A DNA stretch of 43,298 nt from Burkholderiales bacterium (GTDB taxonomy: Bacteria > Pseudomonadota > Gammaproteobacteria > Burkholderiales > SG8-39): positions 1 to 43,298 of the forward strand of contig JADLDQ010000167.1 of the NCBI GenBank assembly GCA_020846575.1, in the 5' to 3' direction. A program made the translations under genes and the position numbers. The first letter of the stretch is position 1, and each line of letters starts with the position of its first letter. A model generated the notes under the pieces. The model saw only the letters and a program-made list of their open reading frames with translations, was not told the origin of the DNA and searched no databases. This document shows, in pieces, positions 1 through 8,222 of this stretch.

Positions 1-1311
1 AGGGCGATGTCCGCATGGAGCGTGGGTTGGTTGGCCTTGACCGTGAGGTGGTAGTGCGCGCGGCGTTGTTCGACCAGGTAGTGCGCGAGCTTGCGCTGGG
101 TGAGCAGGGCATCGGCACTGATGTCCTTGCCTTCGATGGCGATGGCCTCCAGCAGCGGGATGGCCATGCCGATCTCGTTGGTTTGCTTGACGGTGTCGGT
201 ATTGCCCTCTACGGGCAGGGTACCCACTTTTTTTGGGTGTAGCAGGCGCGGGATTGATGACCGACGACACTCATGATGTGGGTTTGCTCACCGTTGTCGT
301 CGATGGCGTTGCACATGGTCTTGCCGTCGATGGCCAGGCTCTGGTCGTGCTGGCCGTAGGTATCGTTCCAGCGCTGCAGTGCCCGGTCCAGGGCCTGCGG
401 ATCGACGCGAATGAGTGCGTTGCGGATGACGTATTCGCTGGGCACCAGACGCCGGCCCTTGTCCAGGCGGCAGCCGAAGCGCTCGCGCGCCGCGGGGCTG
501 AGGTCTTGCGCCCAGGCGGTTATGGCCTTGTAGCCGCGCAGGCCGCACAGAACGGCGGCGGCGGCCAGCGACAGGATCGTGACCAGGCGGTGGCGGCGCC
601 CTTGGGTCCGGCGCGGATCTTCGATGTCGGCAAAAAAGGTAGGCAGGCTTCGCATCTGCTGGGCACTGAGCATCATCTTGGGGGCTCCTATACGGTAGGC
701 GGGGTCTAGCAGGGGGGCACTGAGCACTTCGCGGGCATCGGCCTGCAGGGGGCGCACGAACACCTTCTTGGGCCTCGGGTGCTCCGCGCTGTAGCCCTCG
801 CGGGTGCTCCGGAACCCGCGGCTGTCGCCCACGTAGTTCCAGTTAGCGGCCAGATAGACGGTGCCGCGGAAGCGCTGCGGGTCCACGAAGGTCTCCACCA
901 GCAGCAGCGGATGGCCGAAGCGGCGCATCCAGTCCGAGCCCAGTCGTCGCAGACACAGCGACAGGGTGCGCGAGCCCAAGTTGGGCCGGTGCCAGTCCGG
1001 AAGGATCAGCAGACGCGAGTTGTTGGCGATGAGCTTGAGGCGGTCAAACTGATGCCGCTGGCCCCAGCCAATCCAGCGGTCGCGCGCCGTACACTTCCAG
1101 GCCGCGGCCGAGAAACTCAGCAGCGCCACCCACTGCTCGGCCCAAGTGGCTACGTACCAGAGGTTTCACTGATCTTGGGCAACGCCCCCAAGTAGTGATG
1201 GGCCTGCATCAACTGCACGAAATGCCCCTCCTCGGCGTCCTCGACCGGACGAACTACGATCTCCTTGAGCATCGACATGGCGCTCGCAAGGACCTTGACG
1301 AGCACCCTCAT
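1..1311 (-). pseudogene. DruA-like (DUF4338)/ISAs1-type fused transposase, 5' part in this window, frame-disrupted
   Basis: The reading runs leftward and leaves the window at base 1. In order it encodes a DUF4338 region (DruA-like; motifs HHYLGALPK, ARDRWIGW, NNSRLLILP, LVETFVDP, NWNYVGDSRG) and an ISAs1/H-repeat type transposase (LPTFFADIEDPR, SLAIDGKTM, HIMSVVGHQS, then DISADALLTQRK in another frame). DUF4338 occurs in the Druantia protein DruA and in transposon-linked proteins; ISAs1 enzymes are DDE transposases. The reading frame is broken twice, each time needing a -1 change: near 1161, where the zero frame hits TAG at 1150-1152, and at an A7 tract at 228-234. The start is ATG 1311 or 1278. 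Terminal inverted repeats were not found. It could be a decayed IS or one using programmed frameshifting at the A7 tract; the first break makes decay likely. Confidence 0.8.
227..233 (-). promoter_or_regulatory. Slippery heptamer A_AAA_AAG inside the transposase reading
   Basis: On the minus strand the zero frame reads CAA AAA AAG TGG, so a classic -1 slippery heptamer lies in the correct phase. Zero-frame reading ends at a TAG within a few codons (QKKWVPCP stop). A -1 slip gives QKKVGTLPVEGN and continues open through conserved transposase sequence to the window edge. No strong downstream stem was seen. A plain homopolymer deletion or a sequencing error would look the same. Confidence 0.45.
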
Positions 1312-1470
1312 AACCGCTTCGCGGCGGGTTGTCCGGTATTCGAGCCAAACCCCTCAGCCCCCAAGGAATCCTGAGATGGACAATTTCATCCTGCCGGGCG
1401 CACGGGCGTCTATTGACGCGACGGCCGCGCTCGCGTGATCATGCCGGCGGATAACCGCAGGAGTTGAGCG
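1312..1470. other. Intergenic region between transposase and YciI-like gene
   Basis: No coding evidence was found. It should contain the right end of the insertion sequence, but I could not identify a terminal inverted repeat or a target-site duplication by eye, and the other end lies outside the window. A Shine-Dalgarno-like AGGAG at about 1459-1463 serves the downstream gene. Confidence 0.4.
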
Positions 1471-2151
1471 ATGGCGACCGAGAATCCAGGCGGCTACCTG
1501 CCCGGCGACCCGCGCTACGGCCTGGCGGGCGACGAACTGCGCGGCTACTACCGCAAGAAGCCGGCGCAATGGGTGATCTTCGCGTGGGACGCGGCGGGCC
1601 GGGCGGGGGCGCGCGCGGCCGCTATCGCCGCCCAGAAGGACTATGCGAAAGCGCTCGGCGAGCGCCTGGTCGGCTACGGGCACATCGTGACCGACGACGC
1701 GGGTGCAACGCTTGCGACGACCTGGTTCGTCCAGCTCGAGGACCGGGCCGCGGCGGAGGCTTTCGTGGCGGGCGACCCCCTGAGCCGGGCGGGCGTGTAC
1801 GAGAGGACGGACATCCGCCGCTGGTCGAACAGTTTCCTCAAGCGCGCGGCCGATTACCGGCGCAAGGGGCTCCAGCAATACCTGTGCACCGGGTCCAAGA
1901 TCCCCGATGCGGCGCCGTTCTTCGCGCAGCATCTGCACGCGCACGAGAGCTACTTCAAGGCGTACGAGGACAGCTTCATATTCCGCGGACCGCTGCGCTC
2001 GCCGGACGGCGCGGACAACGTCGGGACGGCGCTCCTTCTCGAACTGCCCGACCGTGCGGCGGCCGAGAAATTCTGGATGAACGAGCCGTTTGCCGCGCAC
2101 GGCGGTTACCAGGACGACGCGCGCATCTATCGCTGGGTGTTCGGCGACTGA
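1471..2151 (+). CDS. YciI-like protein with two domains
   Basis: A 226-residue protein starting at ATG 1471 with AGGAG upstream. It holds two successive YCII/DGPF-type alpha-beta barrel units: residues about 25-120 (QWVIFAWDAAG ... HIVTDDAG ... EAFVAGDPLSRAGVYE) and about 130-225 (QYLCTGSK ... HLHAHESYFKAYED ... KFWMNEPFAAHGGYQ). Both end in the family's 'AxxFxxxDPfxxagly' pattern. YciI-like proteins are small soluble proteins of poorly defined function, sometimes muconolactone-isomerase-like. The doubled form suggests a pseudo-dimer in one chain. No signal peptide is seen. It stands alone between an IS and an opposing Bug gene, so context says little. The family call is firm; the function is unknown. 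Confidence 0.75.
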   Translation: MATENPGGYLPGDPRYGLAGDELRGYYRKKPAQWVIFAWDAAGRAGARAAAIAAQKDYAKALGERLVGYGHIVTDDAGATLATTWFVQLEDRAAAEAFVAGDPLSRAGVYERTDIRRWSNSFLKRAADYRRKGLQQYLCTGSKIPDAAPFFAQHLHAHESYFKAYEDSFIFRGPLRSPDGADNVGTALLLELPDRAAAEKFWMNEPFAAHGGYQDDARIYRWVFGD

Positions 2152-2587
2152 ACGCGGTCTGCGAATGCCTGCCACGCAGGACGCGGAGTTCAAAGAGAAC
2201 TCCGACCCCGCCGGCCCCTTGCCGCCAAGAAGGGGAGCACCCTGCCTGCCTTCTGTGGCGTCCCGCCGGCGGCGTTTTGGAATCCGGACGGCGGCGTCGC
2301 GCAGAACGTGACCGGCACGATCGAGACGGCGCTTCGACCGCCCGCCGTGGGGGCAGGCGGCGCAACCGCGTTCCTCACGCCGCGCACGCAGGCGCCGGTA
2401 GCGGTCGTTCCCGGTCTGAGCACGCCGCACGCGAAGCGGGGATGCCGCGCCGGGCGCCCGAGGAGGGTCCGATCGACCGGGCCGATTCGAACTTCCGGCC
2501 TCCGCGACAACGGCGGTGATCAGGCCGTCGTGACCGGCGCCGGCGCTGCCGGCACGCCGGGCCGCCGCCGCGCCAGCGCCACGGTTC
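2152..2587. other. Intergenic region, no gene recognised
   Basis: This stretch of about 436 bases lies between the converging YciI-like and Bug genes. Several open frames cross it on both strands, but none shows a recognisable motif, a ribosome binding site or a hydrophobic segment. I see no convincing terminator with a T run. Confidence 0.4.
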
Positions 2588-3562
2588 CTATTGACGCTCG
2601 ATGTGCCGGCTCGCCACGATCTGCTTCCAGCGGGTGATTTCGGAGGTGATCTGCGCGCGCATCTCCGCCGGGGAGACGGGGGCTGCCACGCCGCCCAGGG
2701 TCGCGAAGCGCTTCTGCACCTCGGGTTCGGCCAGCATGCGCCGCATATCCCTGTTGAGCCGCTCGACGATCGCAGCCGGGGTCGCCGCCGGCGCGGCCAG
2801 ACCGAGCCACGACTGGAACACGAATTGGGGGACGGTTCGCGCCGCGGCGGGAACATCGGGAAGGAAACTGACCGGCTGGGGCGAGGTCACGGCGAGCGCG
2901 CGCAACTTGCCCGTCTTGACGTGGGGCAGCGAGGCCGTGATGGTCTCGAACATGATATCCACCCGGCCCGCAATGAGTTCGGCGCTCGGCGCGGTGCCCC
3001 CCTTGAACGGGATGTGCAGCATCTCGATCCCGGTCTCGGCGCCGAACCATTCGGCGAGCATGTGCTGGCTCGCGCCCACGCCCACGCTCGCGTAGGTGAT
3101 CTTGCCGGGCGCGGCCTTGGCGCGGGCGATCAGGTCGGCGAGCGATTTGAGCGGGGACTGCGCTCCGGTCACGACCAGAAACGGATATCTCGTCAGGGTG
3201 CTGATCCAGGCGAACCCGGCGATCGGGTCGAACGGCAGTTCCTTCATGATCGCCGCCTGGGTCGAGTGCCCCGCGGTCGCCAGCAGAAGCGCGTAGCCGT
3301 CGGGCGCAGCCTTGGCGATGAAATCCGAGGCGATCAGGCCGCCGGCCCCCGGCTTGTTTTCCACCACCACGGGCTGCCCGAGCAGCGGCGAGAGGTGCTG
3401 TGCAGCCACACGCGCGACGATGTCGGAACTTCCTCCCGGCGCGAAGCCGACGACGATCCGCACGGGCCGCTCCGGATAGGACTGGGCTGCGCTCCCGGTG
3501 GCGCCCAGCAGGACGGTGATCGCTGCGGCACGCGCCAGCGCGTGCATGGAAGATCTCATCAT
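2588..3562 (-). CDS. Bug/TctC-family periplasmic solute-binding receptor
   Basis: A 324-residue protein with an N-terminal signal peptide (hydrophobic AAAITVLLGATGSAA, cleavage about residue 26) followed by the Bug hallmarks YPERPVRIVVGFAPGG, LGQPVVVENKPGAGG, APDGYALLLAT, FKGGTAPSAELIAGRVD and a C-terminal helical part. Bug proteins bind carboxylates or other small organics in the periplasm. Some feed tripartite TctABC transporters, but many have no membrane partner nearby, as here. The start is ATG 3562, with a second ATG directly after it and AAAGGA upstream. The ligand cannot be predicted. It is one of four intact Bug genes in the window. Confidence 0.9.
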   Translation of the reverse strand: MMRSSMHALARAAAITVLLGATGSAAQSYPERPVRIVVGFAPGGSSDIVARVAAQHLSPLLGQPVVVENKPGAGGLIASDFIAKAAPDGYALLLATAGHSTQAAIMKELPFDPIAGFAWISTLTRYPFLVVTGAQSPLKSLADLIARAKAAPGKITYASVGVGASQHMLAEWFGAETGIEMLHIPFKGGTAPSAELIAGRVDIMFETITASLPHVKTGKLRALAVTSPQPVSFLPDVPAAARTVPQFVFQSWLGLAAPAATPAAIVERLNRDMRRMLAEPEVQKRFATLGGVAAPVSPAEMRAQITSEITRWKQIVASRHIERQ

Positions 3563-3975
3563 GGTCCTTTACTCCTGTGGTTGTCGGCGGCGTGACCCCG
3601 ATGCGCGCAACCGCCGGGCAGTCCAGCGGTGCAGCGCGCATCCGCGCAGGCGCCTTGAAATCCTCGGAACGCTGTGACGCTCCTCGGCTCGCAGGGCGGT
3701 CGGCCCCTGGCGATGCCCGGTTCCCGCGCGTTCGCCGCGTTGGTTCCGGACGCGCCGGCGGCGCCCTCCCGGGCGAACCGCGGAAGCGCACGGGAACAGC
3801 CAGTCCGTGATCCTGCAGTGGCGCGAAAACTCCGGGCAGGGCGTATTGTAGACGAGCCGCTGCGCAAAGACTTTCCACGGGTGGGTATCTGCGCTTACCA
3901 CGTCGCGCAGGTGTTCCTCGAACTCCATGGAACGAGCGCCGGCGGCGAGCTGACACTGCCTGCCGGCGGCATCCC
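3563..3975. other. Intergenic region, no gene recognised
   Basis: About 413 bases upstream of the Bug gene and downstream of the hydrolase. A minus-strand open stretch from ATG 3928 (MEFEEHLRDVVSADTHPW...) has no ribosome binding site and no recognised motif, so I do not call it a gene. TACAAT at 3845-3850 (minus strand) could be a -10 box for the Bug gene, but it would give a leader of over 250 bases and no good -35 was seen. Confidence 0.35.
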
Positions 3976-4791
3976 TCAGGCCGCGGCGCGCACCCGGCCC
4001 ACGAAGCGCACCGCCGCCTCCAGCACGGCCCGCGGCTGGTCGCGGTGCGGCGCGTGGCGGCAGTCGGCGAGCCGCAGCACCTGTGCGTCCGGAGCGAGCC
4101 GCGCGATGCGCTCGAGCTGGGCCATGGTGCCGTACTCGTCGTCTTCCCCCTGGATCGCCAGCACCGGACAGGCGATGCGCGGCAGGTACTCCTCGATGTT
4201 CCATTCGCGGAACGCCGGGTCGAGCCAGATATCGCACCAGCCGCGAAACGCCGCATCCGGGTCCGCGTGGTGGCGCGCCAGGCGCGCGCGCAGCTCGGCG
4301 GTCTCGTAGGCGCGCTTCGCCCTGCGGATGCTCTGGATGCAGACGTCTTCCACGAACACGTGCGGCGCCATCGCGATCACGCCCGCGACGCGGCGGCCGG
4401 CGCCGCCCGCGTGGATGAGCGCGATCGACGCCCCGTCGCTGTGGCCGAAGAGAATCGGCCGCTCGAAGCCGAGCCGCTCGAGCAGCGCCGGGAGAGCCGC
4501 GAGCGCCTCGTCGTGCATGAAGCGCGGCGCGCGCGGCCCGCGGACCGCAGCGGAGGCGCCGTAGCCGGCACGCGAGTACACGAGCGCCTCGCATCCGGCC
4601 GCGTGCGCCACGCGGCCGGGGAAATCCCGCCACGCCGAGAGCGACCCCAGGCCCTCGTGGAGGAAGACGAGCACCGGCGCCCCGGGCGCGCTGCGGATGA
4701 GCCGGTACTCGATCCGACATCCCTGGATCGCCAGGAAGCGCGCCGCGGCCGTAGCGCCGGCTGACCCGGCCGAGGGGGTGAGCGGCCTCAC
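3976..4791 (-). CDS. Alpha/beta hydrolase of the benzoate operon
   Basis: A 271-residue alpha/beta-fold hydrolase. The nucleophile elbow GHSDGAS puts Ser at about 118, the acid is in QGEDDEYG (Asp about 217-218), and the base is in CRHAPHRDQP (His about 246-249). FLHEGLGSLSAW gives the oxyanion region. There is no signal peptide, so it is probably cytoplasmic. It begins at GTG 4791, immediately after the stop of the ABC ATPase gene, which makes it the last gene of the benzoate transport and activation operon. Hydrolases of this type accompany other box clusters and may clear a CoA thioester or lactone by-product; that role is inferred. The catalytic fold is clear and the substrate is not. Confidence 0.85.
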   Translation of the reverse strand: MRPLTPSAGSAGATAAARFLAIQGCRIEYRLIRSAPGAPVLVFLHEGLGSLSAWRDFPGRVAHAAGCEALVYSRAGYGASAAVRGPRAPRFMHDEALAALPALLERLGFERPILFGHSDGASIALIHAGGAGRRVAGVIAMAPHVFVEDVCIQSIRRAKRAYETAELRARLARHHADPDAAFRGWCDIWLDPAFREWNIEEYLPRIACPVLAIQGEDDEYGTMAQLERIARLAPDAQVLRLADCRHAPHRDQPRAVLEAAVRFVGRVRAAA

Positions 4792-5514
4792 TCAGACGCC
4801 CAGGTGCCGGCGCAGCACCTCGGGCTGCGCCCGCAGTTGCGCGCTCGCACCCTCGAACACGACCCGGCCCTTCACCAGCAGCACGCAGCGCTCGCTCGCG
4901 GCGGTGACCGCAGCGTGGTTCTTGTCCACGATGATGGTGGCGATGCCGCTTGCGCGGATGGCGCCGACGATGGCCCAGATATCGCGCGAGATGCGGGGCG
5001 CGAGCCCCTCGGTCGCCTCGTCGAGGATCAGCAGTTCGGGGTTGGTCATCAACGCGCGCGCGATGGTGAGCATCTGCTGCTCGCCGCCGGAGAGCTGGGC
5101 GCCCCCGTGCCCGAGCCGCTCGGCGAGCGCCGGAAAGGCTTGCAGCACGCGCGCGAAGTTCCACTCGCCGCGACGCCCGGGGCGCGCCGCCATCACCAGG
5201 TTCTCGCGCACCGAGAGGTTCGGGAAGATGCCGCGGCCCTCGGGCACGTAGGCGATGCCCAGGCGCGCGATGCGGTGCGGCGGGGCGCCGCTCATGTCGC
5301 GGCCGTCCACGCGTACCGTACCGCTGCGTGGCGGCAGCAGGCCCACCAGGGTGCGGATGAGCGTGGTCTTTCCCATGCCGTTGCGGCCGAGCAGTCCCAG
5401 CGTCTCGCCGCGGCCGACCGCGAGGTTCACGCCGTGCAGGATGTGGCTCGCGCCGTAGTACGCGTGCAGCCCCCGGCCCTCGATGATGGGCGCCTCAGGC
5501 GTCGTACTCGCCAA
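4792..5514 (-). CDS. ABC transporter ATP-binding protein, LivF type
   Basis: A 240-residue ATPase of the branched-chain amino acid (HAAT) family. Walker A GRNGMGKTT is at residues 43-51, signature LSGGEQQ at 141-147, Walker B LLILDE at 161-166, and the LivF-typical EATEGLAP follows. It energises uptake together with the LivG-like partner. The start is TTG 5514, chosen because GGAGG lies 6 bases upstream. The gene overlaps the end of the LivG gene by 20 bases, a sign of translational coupling. Context with benzoate-CoA ligase points to benzoate or a related aromatic acid as the substrate. Confidence 0.92.
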   Translation of the reverse strand: MASTTPEAPIIEGRGLHAYYGASHILHGVNLAVGRGETLGLLGRNGMGKTTLIRTLVGLLPPRSGTVRVDGRDMSGAPPHRIARLGIAYVPEGRGIFPNLSVRENLVMAARPGRRGEWNFARVLQAFPALAERLGHGGAQLSGGEQQMLTIARALMTNPELLILDEATEGLAPRISRDIWAIVGAIRASGIATIIVDKNHAAVTAASERCVLLVKGRVVFEGASAQLRAQPEVLRRHLGV

Positions 5515-6247
5515 GGTAGGCCTCCTGCACGGCGGGATTGGCCCGCACCCGCGCGGGCTCGCCGCTGTCGAGCACGGCGCCGCTCGCCATCACGGTGAGC
5601 ACGCCGGCGAGCGCGAACACCGCGTCCATGTCGTGCTCGATGAGCAGCACCGCGTGCTCGGCCGCGATGGCGCGCAGCAGCTCGATCATCGAGACCGATT
5701 CCTCGGCGCCCATGCCCGCCAGCGGCTCGTCCAGCAGCAGCACGCGCGGGCGGGTCGCCAGGCACATCGCGATCTCCAGCTGCCGCTGCTCGCCGTGGCT
5801 CAGGTGGCCGGCCGGCACGGCGGCGCGCTGCGCCAGCCCGACCGCCTCGAGCGAGCGCTCGGCCGCCTCGACGATGCCGCGGTAGGAACGGGCGCTGCGC
5901 AGCCAGTTGAACGCGTGCGGCTCGCGCGACTGCGCGGCGAGGCGGCAGTTCTCCAGCGCGCTGAAGTCCCGAACCACGTTGGTCGTCTGGTAGCTGCGGC
6001 CGATGCCCATGCGCGAGCGGCGGTCGGCCGAGAGCTGGGAGATCTCCCGGCCGGCGTAGCGGATGCTGCCCGCGGAAGGCCGCAGCTCGCCGGCGAGCAT
6101 GTTGGCGAGCGTGCTCTTGCCCGCGCCGTTGGGCCCGATCACCGCGTGCACCACGCCGTGGGCGAGTTCGAGCGACACCCCGGCCACCGCGGTGAGGCCG
6201 CCGAACTGCCGGGTGAGGCCCGTGGCGACGAGCACGGGCTCAGTCAT
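5495..6247 (-). CDS. ABC transporter ATP-binding protein, LivG type
   Basis: A 250-residue ATPase. Walker A GPNGAGKS is at 38-45, Q-loop region GIGRSYQTTN at 81-90, signature LSHGEQ at 149-154 and Walker B LLLDEP at 170-175, followed by AGMGAEES, which is typical of LivG-like subunits. It starts at ATG 6247, overlapping the LivM stop as ATGA, and overlaps the LivF start downstream. It pairs with LivF to power the permease LivH/LivM. The family is certain; the aromatic-acid substrate is inferred from the neighbouring CoA ligase. Confidence 0.92.
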   Translation of the reverse strand: MTEPVLVATGLTRQFGGLTAVAGVSLELAHGVVHAVIGPNGAGKSTLANMLAGELRPSAGSIRYAGREISQLSADRRSRMGIGRSYQTTNVVRDFSALENCRLAAQSREPHAFNWLRSARSYRGIVEAAERSLEAVGLAQRAAVPAGHLSHGEQRQLEIAMCLATRPRVLLLDEPLAGMGAEESVSMIELLRAIAAEHAVLLIEHDMDAVFALAGVLTVMASGAVLDSGEPARVRANPAVQEAYLGEYDA

Positions 6248-7233
6248 CCGGCCGCCCTTTTCGCCGCACCCCGGCCGAGCCGCTCGACCAGGTCCGAGAG
6301 CCCGCGCGGCAGCAACAGCACCACCAGCACGATGAACACCCCCATGGAGAGCTGCCAGCGCCTGGCGAAGTCGCCGAACAGCGCCTCCAGGGAAAACAGC
6401 TCCTGCACCAGGATGAAGGCGAAGGCGCCGATCACCGCGCCGTACAGGCGGCCCATGCCCCCCAGCAGCAGCATCATCAGCACGATGCCCGAGTAGTGCC
6501 AGGAGAGGATTTCCGGGTTGACGAAGCCGAACTGGCACGCTGAGAGGTAGCCGGCGAGGCCGGCGAGCGTGCCGGCGAGCACGAACGCGCCCAGCTTGTA
6601 ATTGAACACCTGGAAGCCGAGCGAGCGCACACGCACCGGGTTCTCGCGGATCGCCACCAGCACGCGCCCGAACGGCGAGGCGATCACCGCGCGCAGCAGC
6701 AGGTACGCGCCCAGCATCAGCGCGAACACCAGGTAGTAGAAGTGGGTGTGATCGGCCAGGTTGACCGGGTTGAAGTCCCCGAGTGCGAGCGAGGGCCGCA
6801 CGTGGATGTAGATGCCGTCGGAGCCTCCGCCCAGCCCGGTGTCGTGGAACAGGTAGTACAGCATCTGCGCGAAGGCGAGCGTCACCATGATGAAGTAGAT
6901 GCCCGCGGTGCGCAGCACCAGCAGCCCGATCGCCAGCGACAGCGCCGCGGTGGCGGCGAGCGCCCCGGGCAGGGTCAGCCACAGGCTTGCGGCCGCGCCC
7001 TTGGGCGAGGCGAGCGCCAGCATGTAGGCGGCGAAGCCGAAGTAGGCGGACTGACCCAGGCTCACCAGCCCGGTATAGCCCACGATGAGATCCAGGCTCA
7101 TGGCGAAGATCGCCATGATCATGATCTTGGTGAGCAGTTGCAGGTAGAAGGTGGAGCCGGCGAGCGGAAACAGCGCGAGGCAGACCGCGCCGAGCACGAT
7201 CAGCCAGCGGATCAGTCTGTCCGAGTCCTGCAT
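6244..7233 (-). CDS. ABC transporter permease, LivM type
   Basis: A 329-residue membrane protein with about eight to ten hydrophobic segments and the LivM hallmarks IMAIFAMSLDLIVGYTGLVSLGQSAYFG near the N-terminus and AIRENPVRVRSLGFQVFNYKL in the cytoplasmic loop that contacts the ATPase. The true start is ATG 7233, overlapping the LivH stop by one base (TGATG); the open frame extends much further upstream but only as a shadow. It ends in an ATGA overlap with livG. With LivH it forms the inner-membrane channel of the importer. Confidence 0.92.
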   Translation of the reverse strand: MQDSDRLIRWLIVLGAVCLALFPLAGSTFYLQLLTKIMIMAIFAMSLDLIVGYTGLVSLGQSAYFGFAAYMLALASPKGAAASLWLTLPGALAATAALSLAIGLLVLRTAGIYFIMVTLAFAQMLYYLFHDTGLGGGSDGIYIHVRPSLALGDFNPVNLADHTHFYYLVFALMLGAYLLLRAVIASPFGRVLVAIRENPVRVRSLGFQVFNYKLGAFVLAGTLAGLAGYLSACQFGFVNPEILSWHYSGIVLMMLLLGGMGRLYGAVIGAFAFILVQELFSLEALFGDFARRWQLSMGVFIVLVVLLLPRGLSDLVERLGRGAAKRAAG

Positions 7234-8090
7234 CAGGTCGCCTGGAACAGTCCGCGCGGCCGCCAGATCAGCACCACGGCCATCAGCAGGTAGACCGCCA
7301 TGCCGGAGAACTGCGGCAGCAGCACCTTGCCCAGGGTATCGGCGATGCCGATCAGGAGCGCGGCGACCATCGCCCCGGTGATCGATCCGATGCCGCCGAT
7401 CACCACGACCACGAAGCAGATGATCAGGATCTGGTTGCCCATGCCCGGGAACACCGAGGACACCGGCGCCGCGATCATCCCCGCGAAGGCGGCCAGCGCC
7501 ACGCCGAGCGCGAACACGAAGGTGAACACCAGGGGGATATCGACCCCCAGGACCTGCGCCATCTCGCGGTTCGAGTTGCCGGCCCGGACCATCATGCCCA
7601 GGCGGGTCTTGCGGATGACCAGGTACATGGCCGCGGCGAGCGCGAGGCACACCCCCGAGATGAACAGGCGGTAGACCGGGTAGCTCAGCGTCTCGGTGAG
7701 GGGTATGGAGAAGTTGAGGGCGGGCGGGATCGGCACGCCGTGCACGTCGTTGCCGAACAGCAGGCTGCGCAGCTCCTCGAAGACGAGGATCAGGCCGAAG
7801 GTGAGCAGCACCTGGTACAGGTGGTCGCGCGCGTAGAGGCGGCGGATGAGCGCCCATTCCAGGAGCGCGCCGAGCGCGACCGCCGCCAGCACCCCGAGCG
7901 GCAGCGCCAGCCACAGGCTTCCGGTGAGCCGGGTGAGCCAGAGGGCGAGGTAGGCGCCCACCATGTAGAAACTGCCGTGGGCGAGGTTGATCACGCCCAT
8001 GATGCCGAAGATGAGCGTCAGCCCGCTGGCGAGCAGGAACAGCAGCAGGCCGTACTGCACCCCGTTCAGGATCTGGATGAGGTAGTCCAT
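7233..8090 (-). CDS. ABC transporter permease, LivH type
   Basis: A 285-residue membrane protein with the LivH signature. It starts DYLIQILNGVQYGLLLFLLASGLTLIFGIMG, then GVINLAHGSFYMVGAYLALW, and later GIGSITGAMVAALLIG and the EAA-like loop before the last helices. It is shorter than LivM, as usual. It lies 132 bases downstream of the binding-protein gene, and that spacer holds two hairpins. With LivM it makes the transmembrane pore of the probable benzoate importer. Confidence 0.92.
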   Translation of the reverse strand: MDYLIQILNGVQYGLLLFLLASGLTLIFGIMGVINLAHGSFYMVGAYLALWLTRLTGSLWLALPLGVLAAVALGALLEWALIRRLYARDHLYQVLLTFGLILVFEELRSLLFGNDVHGVPIPPALNFSIPLTETLSYPVYRLFISGVCLALAAAMYLVIRKTRLGMMVRAGNSNREMAQVLGVDIPLVFTFVFALGVALAAFAGMIAAPVSSVFPGMGNQILIICFVVVVIGGIGSITGAMVAALLIGIADTLGKVLLPQFSGMAVYLLMAVVLIWRPRGLFQAT

Positions 8091-8103
8091 CGGTCCGTTG
8101 CGC

Positions 8104-8137
8104 GAAGGCCGCCTCGGGCGCTCCCGAGACGGCCTTC
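8104..8137 (-). terminator. Stem-loop between binding-protein and permease genes
   Basis: The arms at 8104-8118 and 8123-8137 form a 15-pair stem with a single mismatch and a 4-base loop. No T run follows, so it is more likely a 3'-end stabiliser or partial terminator. Such structures commonly let the binding protein be made in excess over the permeases. Confidence 0.55.
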
Positions 8138-8170
8138 AACGGGTGCTCGGCTGCAGGCGCCGCCAGCGCC

Positions 8171-8207
8171 CCGCCGGCGCGTTGCGCACCCGGGGCGGCG
8201 CCGGCGG
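8171..8207 (-). terminator. Second stem-loop in the same spacer
   Basis: A perfect 10-base inverted repeat (arms 8171-8180 and 8198-8207) with a 17-base loop lies immediately 3' of the binding-protein stop on the minus strand. It sits in tandem with the hairpin at 8104-8137. No T run was seen. The role in mRNA stability or attenuation is inferred. Confidence 0.45.
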
Positions 8208-8222
8208 CGAGCGCCGCGGCCG

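Noticed and set aside
1..1311. Complete Druantia defence system
   Set aside because: Only a DruA-like domain is present, joined to a transposase; no DruB-E or helicase genes are nearby.
2308..2637. Plus-strand open frame across the gap after the YciI-like gene
   Set aside because: No ribosome binding site, no motif, composition typical of GC-rich shadow frames, and it overlaps the end of the Bug gene.
3569..3928. Minus-strand open stretch beginning MEFEEHLRDVV
   Set aside because: No Shine-Dalgarno before the ATG and no recognised family; the second half is Arg-rich shadow-like sequence.
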